Of a stretch of 64,000 bases of DNA, positions 16,169 to 24,644 are shown piece by piece (position 1 is the stretch's first letter; every line of letters starts with the position of its first letter). Below the pieces are notes generated by a model. It saw only the letters and a list, made by a program, of their open reading frames with translations, made no database searches and was not told the DNA's origin. A program made the position numbers and the translations under genes. Origin of the DNA: an uncultured Zoogloea sp. (GTDB lineage: Bacteria > Pseudomonadota > Gammaproteobacteria > Burkholderiales > Rhodocyclaceae); NCBI GenBank assembly GCA_937967645.1, contig CALBTT010000063.1:1-64000 (forward strand), given 5' to 3'.

Positions 16169-17308
16169 TCAGCGCCGCAACAATCCGCCGGCCAGCGCCA
16201 CCGCAAAGAGCAGCACCCCGGCAGCGACCAGGCTGGCGCCAAGCAGGCCGTGGATCGGCAGGAGCAGCCCGCCGGCCAGGAACAGGGCGGCCCGCAGGCC
16301 ACCACTACGGGCCAGACGCGTGCGCAGCGCCGTGCGGGCCGGTGTCAGTGGCCCCGGATGGCGCCACACCGGCAGCAGCTGGGACAAGGCCCCCGTCACC
16401 AGGGGCAGCAGGAAGAGGATGAAGAAGGCCGCCACCGCCGGCCTGCCCGGCACCCAGCCCAGGCCATGGGCCGCCCCCATCGCGGCCAGGCTGGCAAGAC
16501 CCACGGTAGCCAGCAGCAGGGACGTCGCCACCCCATCCCCCAGCAGGCGCTTGATGCCATGGCCGCGCAGCCAGCCGGTCACGGTGGCGATCGCCACCCC
16601 GCCAACCAGGACGGCAGCAGGCAGGCTCACCCCGGGCAGCCCGCAGGCCAGCACCGTGGCCGCAACGCCGCCGAGCATCCACGGCAGCTGGCGCTTCAGC
16701 CGGCTCGCCGCCTGCGGATCGGGCTGCCCCAGAGCAGTCGGCATGAGCACATGCAGGGTGCCGATGGCGCTCAGCCCGATGAAGCCGAGGGTGTTGAGGT
16801 GCAGATGGGCGAGGCGGGCCAGCGGATAGACGGCCGGCCAGAACAGCCCGGTCACGATGGCCAGCAGCGCGAGAAGCAGGCAGCCCAGCGCGGCCACGTA
16901 CCAGTACAGCCCCGGGTGCGGCCGGCCCAGGGCCTTGCGCCCCCGCCCCAGCACCCACACCAGCATGCCCGCCGCAGCGGCAAGCCCCAGCGCCAGGGCG
17001 ACGTGCAGGGCGGCCCCCGGAAAGGCGCCGGCCAGCACGCCCGTCACCAGGATCCCCGCCCCCTGCAGCCCCAGGGGCAGCCGGCCGATGCGCGACTCCG
17101 CCCCGGCGCTGCGGGTGAGCACCGGGACGAAATGCCCCATGGCGGCAAAGATCAGGGGCATCGCCCCCGCCGCGAAGGCGGCATGGGCCGCCGCAGCCGG
17201 CGCCTCGCCACGCAGCGCCAGCAGGATCGCCGCCGCGAAGGCCAGCACCGTGCAACACCCCAGATAGATCAACACCTTCGCGCCCGCCCTTTCATCCGTC
17301 ACATTCAT
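16169..17308 (-). CDS. Polytopic membrane protein, NnrS-like / oxidase subunit I-like
   Basis: About 379 residues with 10-12 hydrophobic spans. Notable histidines sit in AAMGHFVPVLTRS and in HLHLNTLGFIGLSAIGTLHV, which recalls haem- or copper-handling membrane proteins such as NnrS and haem-copper oxidase subunit I relatives. I cannot place it firmly in either family. The ATG at 17308 is chosen over an upstream TTG at 17329; neither has a clear ribosome-binding site. It diverges from the HPP-CBS gene and sits in the cassette that separates hom and thrC. A role in anaerobic or nitrogen-oxide metabolism is inference. Confidence 0.6.
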   Translation of the reverse strand: MNVTDERAGAKVLIYLGCCTVLAFAAAILLALRGEAPAAAAHAAFAAGAMPLIFAAMGHFVPVLTRSAGAESRIGRLPLGLQGAGILVTGVLAGAFPGAALHVALALGLAAAAGMLVWVLGRGRKALGRPHPGLYWYVAALGCLLLALLAIVTGLFWPAVYPLARLAHLHLNTLGFIGLSAIGTLHVLMPTALGQPDPQAASRLKRQLPWMLGGVAATVLACGLPGVSLPAAVLVGGVAIATVTGWLRGHGIKRLLGDGVATSLLLATVGLASLAAMGAAHGLGWVPGRPAVAAFFILFLLPLVTGALSQLLPVWRHPGPLTPARTALRTRLARSGGLRAALFLAGGLLLPIHGLLGASLVAAGVLLFAVALAGGLLRR

Positions 17309-17390
17309 CCGGAACCAAACATGGATCAAGGAAAGCGCCCGCGACGTCTGCGTAGAGTGCCCGACCTTTCCGGCCCTCCCGCGCTTCCCG

Positions 17391-18575
17391 ATGGACGCCC
17401 TCCGTACCGCCCTGACCCGCTTCGCCCACCGCTACCTGATCGCCGACGCGGCCCCCTTGTCCCGTGCCGAACGCCTGCGCAGCACCCTGGCGGCCTTTGC
17501 CGGCATCCTGATCTACGAGGCGGTGCTCTACATCATCCCGGCGCCGCCCGACGCCCGGCGCGCCCTGGCCCCCCTCGGGGCCAGCTCGGTGATCCTGTTC
17601 ACCTTACCCCACTCGCCCCTCGCCCAACCCTGGTCGGTGGCCGGCGGCCTGCTGCTGCCCGCCCTGATCGGGCTGGCCTGCGGCCTGACCGTCACCTCGC
17701 CCTATCTGGCCGCCGCCCTGGCGGTCGGCCTGTCGGTGGGGGCGATGGGCTGGCTGCGCTGCATCCACCCGCCGGGCGGGGCCATGGCCCTGGTGATGGC
17801 CGCCCACGGCGCCCAGGGGCTCGATCCGGCCACCGGACTCGCCGCCGTCGGCTGGAACACCGTCGCCATCCTGATCGCCGCCACGGCCATCAACAACGCC
17901 GTGCCCGGCCGACGCTACCCGCTGTGCTCACCGCCGCCGGCCACGCCCGGGCGCCCCGAGCCTGCGCCTGCAGGCATCACCCAACCCGACCTGGCCGCTG
18001 CGCTGGAAGAGATGGACGCCTACCTGGACATCAGCGAGGACGACCTGGAGCAGGTCTTCCGGCGCGCCGCACGCCATGCCTTCCACCGCCACGTGCTGCT
18101 GACCTGCGGCGACATCATGAGCCCGGCGGCCGCCTGGCTCGACTTTGCCACCGAACTGAACGAGGCCTGGCGCACCCTGCGCCACCATGCGGCGGACACC
18201 CTGCCGGTGGTGGACCGGTCGGGCCGGCTGGAAGGTTTGCTCAGCCTCGGGGACTTTCTGCGCCACGTGGAGCCCGAGGACGGACGCCGCGTCGGCGACA
18301 ACGTCCGCCGCCTGCTGCGGCCGACCCCTGGCCCCCACGCAGACAAGCCCGAGGTGGCCGGCCAGCTCATGCTGACCCGCGCCCACGGGCTGCGCACGGT
18401 ACAGGCCACGGACGGCATCGCCGCGGCGGCCGACGCCCTTTCGGGCACCACCCAGACAGCCCTGCCGGTGCTCGACGACGCCGGGCGCCTGATGGGGCTG
18501 ATCAGCACAGCACGACTGGCCTCGGTGCTGTTCCAGCACGAGGCCCTGGACTACGTGCGCAACGACCGGATCTGA
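17391..18575 (+). CDS. HPP family membrane protein with C-terminal CBS pair
   Basis: The 394-residue protein has four predicted N-terminal spans containing the family signature CIHPPGGAMAL, and PLGASSVILFTLP. Residues from about 230 onward form two CBS domains (LPVVDRSGRLEGLLSLGDFL and LPVLDDAGRLMGLISTARL), which usually bind adenosine nucleotides and gate transport. HPP proteins include a chloroplast/cyanobacterial nitrite transporter, which suggests nitrite or a similar anion, but the bacterial fused form is poorly characterised. Its stop is 6 bases from the convergent DUF2249 gene. Confidence 0.82.
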   Translation: MDALRTALTRFAHRYLIADAAPLSRAERLRSTLAAFAGILIYEAVLYIIPAPPDARRALAPLGASSVILFTLPHSPLAQPWSVAGGLLLPALIGLACGLTVTSPYLAAALAVGLSVGAMGWLRCIHPPGGAMALVMAAHGAQGLDPATGLAAVGWNTVAILIAATAINNAVPGRRYPLCSPPPATPGRPEPAPAGITQPDLAAALEEMDAYLDISEDDLEQVFRRAARHAFHRHVLLTCGDIMSPAAAWLDFATELNEAWRTLRHHAADTLPVVDRSGRLEGLLSLGDFLRHVEPEDGRRVGDNVRRLLRPTPGPHADKPEVAGQLMLTRAHGLRTVQATDGIAAAADALSGTTQTALPVLDDAGRLMGLISTARLASVLFQHEALDYVRNDRI

Positions 18576-18581
18576 AGTGGC

Positions 18582-18848
18582 TCAGCCCACCCGCGCAAAG
18601 TCGATCACGATGGCGCCCGGCTCGCGCTGGCGGTAGGTGATGCTCACCGTGTCGCCGTAGCGCTGCTGCAGCTGGCCGAGCAGCGGCAGGGGATCGTGGT
18701 CATTGCAGAAGCGCATCACCTCGCCGGGAACCAGGGCATCGAGGGCGCCGAAGATCGCCGCATGGCGGAAGCGCTTGGCGATGCCGCGGGCGTCAAAGGG
18801 ATACAGGGCTTCGGGGGTGGTGTGGTTGCATACGTGGATGGTCTGCAT
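18582..18848 (-). CDS. DUF2249 domain protein
   Basis: An 88-residue protein with the DUF2249 pattern: a central R-F-R-H segment, and CNDHDPLPLLGQLQQRYGD followed by a short strand (EPGAIVIDF). The domain is often found next to denitrification and nitric-oxide-response genes in betaproteobacteria; its biochemical role is unknown. AGGAG precedes the ATG by five bases. An IscR-like palindrome lies 21-45 bases upstream of the start, so an Rrf2-family repressor may control it. Confidence 0.8.
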   Translation of the reverse strand: MQTIHVCNHTTPEALYPFDARGIAKRFRHAAIFGALDALVPGEVMRFCNDHDPLPLLGQLQQRYGDTVSITYRQREPGAIVIDFARVG

Positions 18849-18868
18849 GACGGCTCCTGGGGTCGATT

Positions 18869-18893
18869 AAATCCGACTGGATTAGTCGGGTAT
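18869..18893 (-). promoter_or_regulatory. IscR-like (Rrf2 family) palindromic operator
   Basis: CCGACT (18873-18878) and AGTCGG (18884-18889) flank a 5-bp spacer. Read on the minus strand with its flanks, the 25-mer begins ATACCCGACT and closes with AGTCGGATTT, a close match to the E. coli IscR type-1 consensus (ATA-SYYGACT-N5-AGTCRRSTAT). It sits between the hom terminator and the DUF2249 start, in the right place for a promoter operator. Confidence 0.65.
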
Positions 18894-18955
18894 CGGCAGT
18901 GTGCCGTCCGTCGGACCCGTTTTCCTTGATCTGGATCGGGTTCCCGCCCAGACGC

Positions 18956-18979
18956 AAAACGGCCGCCCGGAGGCGGCCG
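18956..18979 (-). terminator. Rho-independent terminator of hom
   Basis: On the minus strand, an 8-bp stem CGGCCGCC/GGCGGCCG (18960-18967 with 18972-18979) with a 4-base loop runs into TTTT (18956-18959), 26 bases past the hom stop. It shows that hom transcription ends before thrC. Confidence 0.85.
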
Positions 18980-19005
18980 CTGGCTGGCGACGGAAAGACC
19001 CGGGA

Positions 19006-20313
19006 TTACAGGTTTTCCAGACGCAGGCGGGTCACCTGGCCGGTCACCGAATCGAGGCTCTCGATCTTGGCGATGGCGGTGTCCACGTTCCCCTCGATGG
19101 TGAGGTGGGTAAGGATGATGATGTCGGTCTGGGACTCGCCCTCTTCCGGCTCGCGCTGCAGCATGGCATCGATGGAGATGGACTGATCGGCCAGGATGCG
19201 GGTGATGTCGGCCAGCACGCCCGGCTTGTCGAGCACACGCAGGCGCAGGTAGTAGCTGGTCTCCACCTCGTCGATGGGCAGCACGCGCACTTCGGCGATC
19301 TGGTCGGGCTGGAAGGCCAGGTGGGGCACCCGGTGTTCCGGATCGGCGGTGTGCAGGCGGGTCACGTCCACCAGGTCGGCAATCACCGCGCTGGCGGTCG
19401 GCTCGGCGCCGGCGCCCTTGCCGTAGTAGAGGGTGGCGCCCACGGCGTCGCCCTGCACCAGCACGGCGTTCATGGCGCCTTCCACGTTGGCGATCAGGCG
19501 CTTCTCGGGGATCAGGGTGGGGTGCACGCGCAGCTCGATACCCTGCGGACGGCGGCGGGCAATGCCCAGCAGCTTGATGCGGTAGCCGAGCTGCTCGGCG
19601 TACTTGATGTCGGCGGCTTCGAGCTTGGTGATGCCTTCCACGTAGGCCTTGTCGAACTGCACCGGCACGCCGAAGGCGATGGAGGCCATCAGGGTGGCCT
19701 TGTGGGCGGCGTCCACGCCTTCGATGTCGAAGGTCGGGTCGGCTTCGGCGTAACCCAGGCGCTGGGCTTCCTTGAGCACGTCGGCGAAGGGCAGGCCCTT
19801 GTCGCGCATCTCGGAAAGGATGAAGTTGGTGGTGCCGTTGATGATGCCGGCGATCCACTGGATGCGGTTGGCGGACAGGCCCTCACGCAGCGCCTTGATG
19901 ATGGGGATGCCACCGGCGACGGCCGCCTCGAAGGCCACCATCACGCCCTTCTTCTGGGCGGCGGCGAAGATCTCGTTGCCATGCACGGCCAGCAGCGCCT
20001 TGTTGGCGGTGACCACGTGCTTGCCGTTCTCGATGGCCTTCAGGACCAGTTCCTTGGCGATGCCGTAGCCGCCGATCAGCTCGACGACGATGTCGATCTC
20101 GGGGTCGGTGACCACGGAGAAGGCGTCGTCGGTCAGGCGGACATCACCGCCCGTCACGCTCTTTGCCAGTTCCAGGTTCTTGTCGGCCACCGCGGTAATG
20201 CGGATCGGCCGGCCGGCGCGGCGGGTGATTTCTTCTTCGTTACGCTTGAGAACGGTAAAGGTGCCACCGCCGACGGTGCCGATGCCCAGGAGGCCAACAT
20301 TGATGGGTTTCAT
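19006..20313 (-). CDS. hom: Homoserine dehydrogenase
   Basis: The 435-residue enzyme reduces aspartate semialdehyde to homoserine, the branch point to threonine and methionine. It has the Rossmann start VGLLGIGTVGGGTF, the catalytic region GIINGTTNFILSEM with AEADPTFDIEGVDAAHK, and a C-terminal ACT domain from about residue 350 (YYLRLRVLDKPGVLADI) for threonine feedback inhibition. It lies 78 bases after the aminotransferase gene in the same direction. The start fits the family (MKPINVGLLG). Confidence 0.94.
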   Translation of the reverse strand: MKPINVGLLGIGTVGGGTFTVLKRNEEEITRRAGRPIRITAVADKNLELAKSVTGGDVRLTDDAFSVVTDPEIDIVVELIGGYGIAKELVLKAIENGKHVVTANKALLAVHGNEIFAAAQKKGVMVAFEAAVAGGIPIIKALREGLSANRIQWIAGIINGTTNFILSEMRDKGLPFADVLKEAQRLGYAEADPTFDIEGVDAAHKATLMASIAFGVPVQFDKAYVEGITKLEAADIKYAEQLGYRIKLLGIARRRPQGIELRVHPTLIPEKRLIANVEGAMNAVLVQGDAVGATLYYGKGAGAEPTASAVIADLVDVTRLHTADPEHRVPHLAFQPDQIAEVRVLPIDEVETSYYLRLRVLDKPGVLADITRILADQSISIDAMLQREPEEGESQTDIIILTHLTIEGNVDTAIAKIESLDSVTGQVTRLRLENL

Positions 20314-20391
20314 GGTCTTTTGGGGAGTGAAAAAGCAAGGTGTTGAATGAACGAAGGGCGCAGCCGGATGCCGCGCCCCTCTGGAATGATG

Positions 20392-21705
20392 TCAGGTGCC
20401 GTGGCGCTTGCGGTAGTTTTCCAGGAAGCGGGCGACCCGCCCGATGGCGACGCGCAGGTCGTCCTCGTGGGGCAGGAAGACCAGCCGGAAGTGATCCGGA
20501 TCGGGCCAGTTGAAGCCGGTGCCCTGCACCAGCAGCACCCGCTCCTCTTCGAGCAGTTCGGCGATGAACTGCTGGTCGTCCTGGATCGGATAGATCTTGG
20601 GATCGAGGCGCGGGAACATGTACAGCGTGGCCTTGGGCTTGACGCAGCTGACCCCCGGGATGGCGGTGATCAGCTCGTGGGCCAGGTCACGCTGACGGCG
20701 CATGCGGCCGCCCGGCGCCACCAGGTCGTCGATGCTCTGGTAGCCGCCGAGGGCGGTCTGGATCGCGTACTGCCCGGGCACGTTGGCGCACAGGCGCATC
20801 GAGGCCAGCATGTTGAGGCCTTCGATGTAGTCGGCCGCCGGACGCTTGTCGCCGGACACCACCATCCAGCCCGCGCGGTAGCCGCAGGAGCGGTAGTTCT
20901 TGGACAGGCCGTTGAAGGTGATGGTCAGCACATCCTCGGACAGCGCGCCGATGGAGGTGTGGGTCACACCGTCGTACAGCACCTTGTCGTAGACCTCGTC
21001 GGCGTAGATGATCAGGCCGTGCTCGCGGGCGATCTGGACGATGGCCTTGAGGGTCTCGTCCGGATAAAGCGCGCCGGTCGGGTTGTTCGGGTTGATGATG
21101 ACGATGGCCCGGGTCCGCGACGTGATCTTGGCGCGGATGTCGTCCAGGTCGGGCAGCCACTCGTTGGCCTCGTCACAGATGTAGTGGCGCGGCGTGCCGC
21201 CGGACAGGCTCACCGCGGCGGTCCACAGCGGGTAGTCGGGGGCCGGCACCAACACCTCGTCGCCGGTGTTGAGCAGCGCGTTCATGGCCATCACGATCAG
21301 CTCGGACACACCGTTGCCGACGTAGATGTCCTCCAGCGTGACACCCTTGATGTGCTTCTGCTGGGTGTAGTGCATGATCGCCTTGCGGGCCGCGAAGATG
21401 CCCTTGGAGTCCGAGTAGCCGGCCGCGTTGGGCAGGTTGCGGATCATGTCGAGCTGGATCTCTTCGGGGGAATCGAAGCCGAAGGCGGCCAGGTTGCCGA
21501 TGTTCAGCTTGATGATCTTGTGGCCCTCGTCCTCCATCTGCTTCGCCTTTTGCAGCACGGGGCCGCGGATGTCGTAACAGACGTTGGCGAGCTTGTCGGA
21601 CTTGCGAATGGGTTGCACGGTGCTTTCCGTTTCCTTGCTGGTGAGTGCGGCACCGTTCTCGGCCTGGGGCTTCGAAACGACGCGCAGTTTGGCGTGGCGA
21701 CTCAT
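20392..21705 (-). CDS. alaT: AlaA/AlaT-type alanine aminotransferase
   Basis: A 437-residue class I PLP aminotransferase. The PLP lysine is in FNGLSKNYRSCGYRAGW, with NPNNPTGALY and YADEVYDK for cofactor contacts. It resembles AlaA/AlaT (glutamate-pyruvate transaminase) and precedes hom, a common betaproteobacterial order. The first 30 residues (to about QPIRKSDKL) are a poorly conserved tail, so an internal start is possible. It diverges from the Mth938-like gene over a 153-bp gap with a TATAAT. Confidence 0.88.
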   Translation of the reverse strand: MSRHAKLRVVSKPQAENGAALTSKETESTVQPIRKSDKLANVCYDIRGPVLQKAKQMEDEGHKIIKLNIGNLAAFGFDSPEEIQLDMIRNLPNAAGYSDSKGIFAARKAIMHYTQQKHIKGVTLEDIYVGNGVSELIVMAMNALLNTGDEVLVPAPDYPLWTAAVSLSGGTPRHYICDEANEWLPDLDDIRAKITSRTRAIVIINPNNPTGALYPDETLKAIVQIAREHGLIIYADEVYDKVLYDGVTHTSIGALSEDVLTITFNGLSKNYRSCGYRAGWMVVSGDKRPAADYIEGLNMLASMRLCANVPGQYAIQTALGGYQSIDDLVAPGGRMRRQRDLAHELITAIPGVSCVKPKATLYMFPRLDPKIYPIQDDQQFIAELLEEERVLLVQGTGFNWPDPDHFRLVFLPHEDDLRVAIGRVARFLENYRKRHGT

Positions 21706-21781
21706 GATCGGGGCCTCTTACCCCATGCTTCCGGTCCGTCCGGCGGGTGGAAGCCGCGACGGGTGCGTGGCGACGCAAAGG

Positions 21782-21787
21782 TATAAT
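21782..21787 (+). promoter_or_regulatory. Candidate -10 element for the Mth938-like gene
   Basis: A perfect TATAAT lies 72 bases before the Mth938-like start in the divergent gap. No good -35 hexamer is found at 16-18 bp, so the call is tentative. Confidence 0.4.
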
Positions 21788-21858
21788 GTTACCCAAGCCG
21801 TCCGGGGCCGGCAAATCAGCCCCCGGCTCGCCCGACCGATTCCAGAGAGTCCGCCCCC

Positions 21859-22236
21859 ATGAAACTCCACCTCGACAAGAGCGACCAGTACAACACCATT
21901 GCCCGCTACGACGCCCAGCACGTCATGGTCGGCACCACCCGCCACGAATCCAGCGTGATCGTGATGCCCCAGCACATCGAGCCGGACTGGCATCAGGGCG
22001 GCTTCGAAACCCTCGACGCCGCCGCCTTCGAGCACCTCGCCGGCCTGGGCGTCGAGATCCTGATCCTCGGCACCGGCATGAAGCAGCGCTTCCCCCACCC
22101 CAGCCTCATGAAGAGCCTGATGGCGGCCCGCATCGGTCTCGAGGTGATGGACCTCGGCTCGGCCTGCCGGACCTATAACATTCTCGTCGCCGAGCACCGT
22201 AACGTGGCCGCCGCGCTGCTCTTCGATCCAGTCTGA
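21859..22236 (+). CDS. Mth938-like domain (DUF498) protein
   Basis: The 125-residue protein fits the Mth938/NDUFAF3 family: SSVIVMPQHIEPDW, LGTGMKQRFPHPSLM and VMDLGSACRTYNILVAEHRNVAAALL. The mitochondrial homologue assists complex I assembly, but the bacterial function is unknown. It is conserved and usually monocistronic in betaproteobacteria. A peroxiredoxin gene follows after 93 bases in the same direction. Confidence 0.86.
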   Translation: MKLHLDKSDQYNTIARYDAQHVMVGTTRHESSVIVMPQHIEPDWHQGGFETLDAAAFEHLAGLGVEILILGTGMKQRFPHPSLMKSLMAARIGLEVMDLGSACRTYNILVAEHRNVAAALLFDPV

Positions 22237-22329
22237 ACGCCCCTTTCCGTCCATTCTTCATTCAGGACGGATTGCCAGCCCCGCGGCTTGGGATTAGGCT
22301 GCTACCGGACAACCTCATCCGGAGAAACC

Positions 22330-22785
22330 ATGCTCGACCAGGCCGCGCCCGACTTCAGCCTGCCCGCCACCGGCGGCGAGGCGATCACCCTGTCCGCCCT
22401 CAAGGGGCACAAGGTGGTCCTGTACTTCTACCCCAAGGACAGCACGCCCGGCTGCACCACCGAGAGTCAGCAGTTCCGCGACCTCCACGACGCCTTTCTG
22501 GCGGCCGGCTGCCTCGTCTTCGGGATCTCCCGCGACGGCCTCAAGTCTCACGACAACTTCCGCGCCAAGCAGGAACTGCCCTTCCACCTCATTTCCGACC
22601 CGGACGAGACCGCCTGCACCCTGTTCTGCGTCATGAAGATGAAGAACATGTACGGCAAGCAGGTGCGCGGCATCGAGCGCAGCACCTTCGTCATCGACGC
22701 CGCCGGCGTGCTTCGCCGTGAATGGCGCGGCGTCAAGGTGCCTGGCCATGCCCAGGAAGTGCTGGACTACGTGAAGACCCTGTAA
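22330..22785 (+). CDS. bcp: Bcp-type thioredoxin-dependent peroxiredoxin
   Basis: The 151-residue protein reduces hydrogen peroxide and organic peroxides. The peroxidatic cysteine is in YPKDSTPGCTTES. The second cysteine found five residues later in E. coli Bcp is absent (TTESQQFRD), so resolution must use another cysteine, for example in ETACTLFC, or an external thiol. CGGAG precedes the ATG at 22330; an in-frame TTG upstream is rejected. It leads into the PhoH-family gene 47 bases later. Confidence 0.9.
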   Translation: MLDQAAPDFSLPATGGEAITLSALKGHKVVLYFYPKDSTPGCTTESQQFRDLHDAFLAAGCLVFGISRDGLKSHDNFRAKQELPFHLISDPDETACTLFCVMKMKNMYGKQVRGIERSTFVIDAAGVLRREWRGVKVPGHAQEVLDYVKTL

Positions 22786-22832
22786 GCCCCGCCGCGCGCC
22801 CTCCTCCGACCGACGAAGAGAATCGAGACATC

Positions 22833-24251
22833 ATGGCCACCCGACGCCCCGCCAAGTCCAAGACCCCAGCCACCAAGCTTTTCGTCCTCGACACCAACGT
22901 GCTGATGCACGACCCGACGAGCCTGTTCCGCTTCGAGGAGCACGACATCTTCGTACCGATGATGACCCTCGAGGAACTCGACTCGAACAAGAAGGGGATG
23001 TCGGAGGTCGCCCGCAACGCCCGCCAGGCCAGCCGCAGCCTCGACGAGATCGTGCAGAGCAGCCCCGACGGCATCGAGGCCGGCATCAGCCTGCTCGCGC
23101 CGTCCAGCGAGCTGGCCAGCGGCCGCCTGTTTCTGCAGACCGAGGCCATCAACGTCCAGTTGCCGGCCGCACTGCCCACCGCCAAGGGTGACAACCAGAT
23201 CCTCGCGGTGGTGATGCACCTGTTCGAGAAGTTCGACCGCAAGCGTCCGGTCATCCTGGTGTCCAAGGACATCAACATGCGCATCAAGGCCCGCGCCCTG
23301 GGCCTGGAAGCGCAGGACTACTTCAACGACAAGGTCCTCGAAGACACCGACCTGCTGTACACCGGCACCAAGGAGATCGACGCCGCCTTCTGGGAAGCCA
23401 ACGGCAAGGACATGGAGTCGTGGAAGCAGGAGAGCCGCACCTACTACCGCATCAAGGGCCCCGACACCCCCGACCTGCTGATCAATGAATTCGTCTACCA
23501 GGACGGCGAGCAGCCCCTGCAGGCCTGGGTCAAGGAGAAGGCCGGCAAGACCGTCACCCTCGAGACCCTGATCGACTTCTCCCACCAGAAGAACAATGTG
23601 TGGGGCATCACCGCGCGCAACCGGGAGCAGAACTTCGCCCTCAACCTGCTGATGAATCCGGAGATCGACTTCGTCACCCTGCTCGGCCAGGCCGGCACCG
23701 GCAAGACCCTGCTCACGCTGGCGGCCAGCCTCACCCAGGTGCTCGAGACCAAGCGCTACTCCGAGATCATCATGACCCGCGTGACCGTGCCGGTGGGCGA
23801 GGACATCGGCTTCCTGCCAGGCACCGAGGAAGAGAAGATGGCCCCCTGGATGGGCGCCCTCGAGGACAACCTGGACGTGCTCAACGGCACCACCGGCGAA
23901 GGCGGCGAATGGGGCCGCGCCGCCACCCGCGACCTGATCCGCAGCCGCATCAAGATCAAGTCCCTCAACTTCATGCGCGGGCGCACCTTCATCAACAAGT
24001 TCCTGATCATCGATGAGGCCCAGAACCTCACGCCCAAGCAGATGAAGACCCTGATCACCCGCGCCGGCCCCGGCACCAAGGTGGTCTGCCTGGGTAACAT
24101 CGCACAGATCGACACGCCCTACCTCACCGAGGGCTCCTCGGGCCTCACCTACGTGGTGGACCGCTTCAAGGGCTGGCCGCACTCGGGCCACATCACCCTG
24201 CAGCGGGGCGAGCGCTCGCGCCTGGCCGACCACGCCGCGGAGGTGCTGTGA
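22833..24251 (+). CDS. PhoH-family ATPase with N-terminal PIN domain
   Basis: The 472-residue protein combines a PIN nuclease-like domain at residues 10-150 (LFVLDTNVLMHDP, with DLDS-like acidic residues further on) and a PhoH ATPase domain in the C-terminal half (Walker A GQAGTGKTLL, Walker B FLIIDEAQN). This is the PhoH2/YlaK type, proposed to be a linked RNA helicase and ribonuclease. The ATG at 22833 begins MATRRPAKSK; the longer reading overlaps bcp. A lone HPt gene follows after 55 bases. Confidence 0.88.
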   Translation: MATRRPAKSKTPATKLFVLDTNVLMHDPTSLFRFEEHDIFVPMMTLEELDSNKKGMSEVARNARQASRSLDEIVQSSPDGIEAGISLLAPSSELASGRLFLQTEAINVQLPAALPTAKGDNQILAVVMHLFEKFDRKRPVILVSKDINMRIKARALGLEAQDYFNDKVLEDTDLLYTGTKEIDAAFWEANGKDMESWKQESRTYYRIKGPDTPDLLINEFVYQDGEQPLQAWVKEKAGKTVTLETLIDFSHQKNNVWGITARNREQNFALNLLMNPEIDFVTLLGQAGTGKTLLTLAASLTQVLETKRYSEIIMTRVTVPVGEDIGFLPGTEEEKMAPWMGALEDNLDVLNGTTGEGGEWGRAATRDLIRSRIKIKSLNFMRGRTFINKFLIIDEAQNLTPKQMKTLITRAGPGTKVVCLGNIAQIDTPYLTEGSSGLTYVVDRFKGWPHSGHITLQRGERSRLADHAAEVL

Positions 24252-24306
24252 TGAACGCCAGCAAACGTGAACCTCGACGCTCGGCGGTCAGCTGGAGGGC
24301 CGGACT

Positions 24307-24642
24307 ATGATCAACTGGGCTGACCTGGAAGCCCGCTACCAGGGGCGCGACGCCTTCATTGCCCGGCTGCTCGGCATCTTCACCAGCTCCCATGCCAGCT
24401 TCTCCGCCCAGATGCGGGAGTTCACCGCGGCCGGCAACTCGGCCGAGGTGGCCCGGCTCGCCCACTCCCTCAAGAGTTCGGCAGGCAACATCATGGCGAT
24501 GGAGCTGATGGATCTGGCGCTGCGCACCGAGCAGGCCGCCCGGCGCAGCGCACCGGAGGCCATGGAACTGGCCCTCCAGCTCTCCGACGAGCTGGAGACC
24601 ACCCTGGCGGAGATCGAAACCCGCCTGGCCTCCCGGGGCTGA
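24307..24642 (+). CDS. Stand-alone HPt phosphotransfer protein
   Basis: The 111-residue helical protein carries the HPt motif LAHSLKSSAGN, with the phosphorylatable histidine near residue 52, followed by helices rich in Leu and Glu. HPt proteins shuttle phosphate between receiver domains. GGAGG lies eight bases before the start. No kinase or receiver gene is adjacent, so its partner is not clear; the hybrid kinase at 9246 already has an HPt of its own. Confidence 0.82.
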   Translation: MINWADLEARYQGRDAFIARLLGIFTSSHASFSAQMREFTAAGNSAEVARLAHSLKSSAGNIMAMELMDLALRTEQAARRSAPEAMELALQLSDELETTLAEIETRLASRG

Positions 24643-24644
24643 GT

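Noticed and set aside
17306..17329. FNR/Dnr-type box (TTGAT-N4-ATCAA) upstream of the membrane protein
   Set aside because: Only the first half matches (TTGAT); the second is GTTTG, so the site is not supported.
20356..20378. GGGCGC/GCGCCC stem between the aminotransferase gene and hom
   Set aside because: Weak stem with long loop and no T run; not enough to call a terminator.
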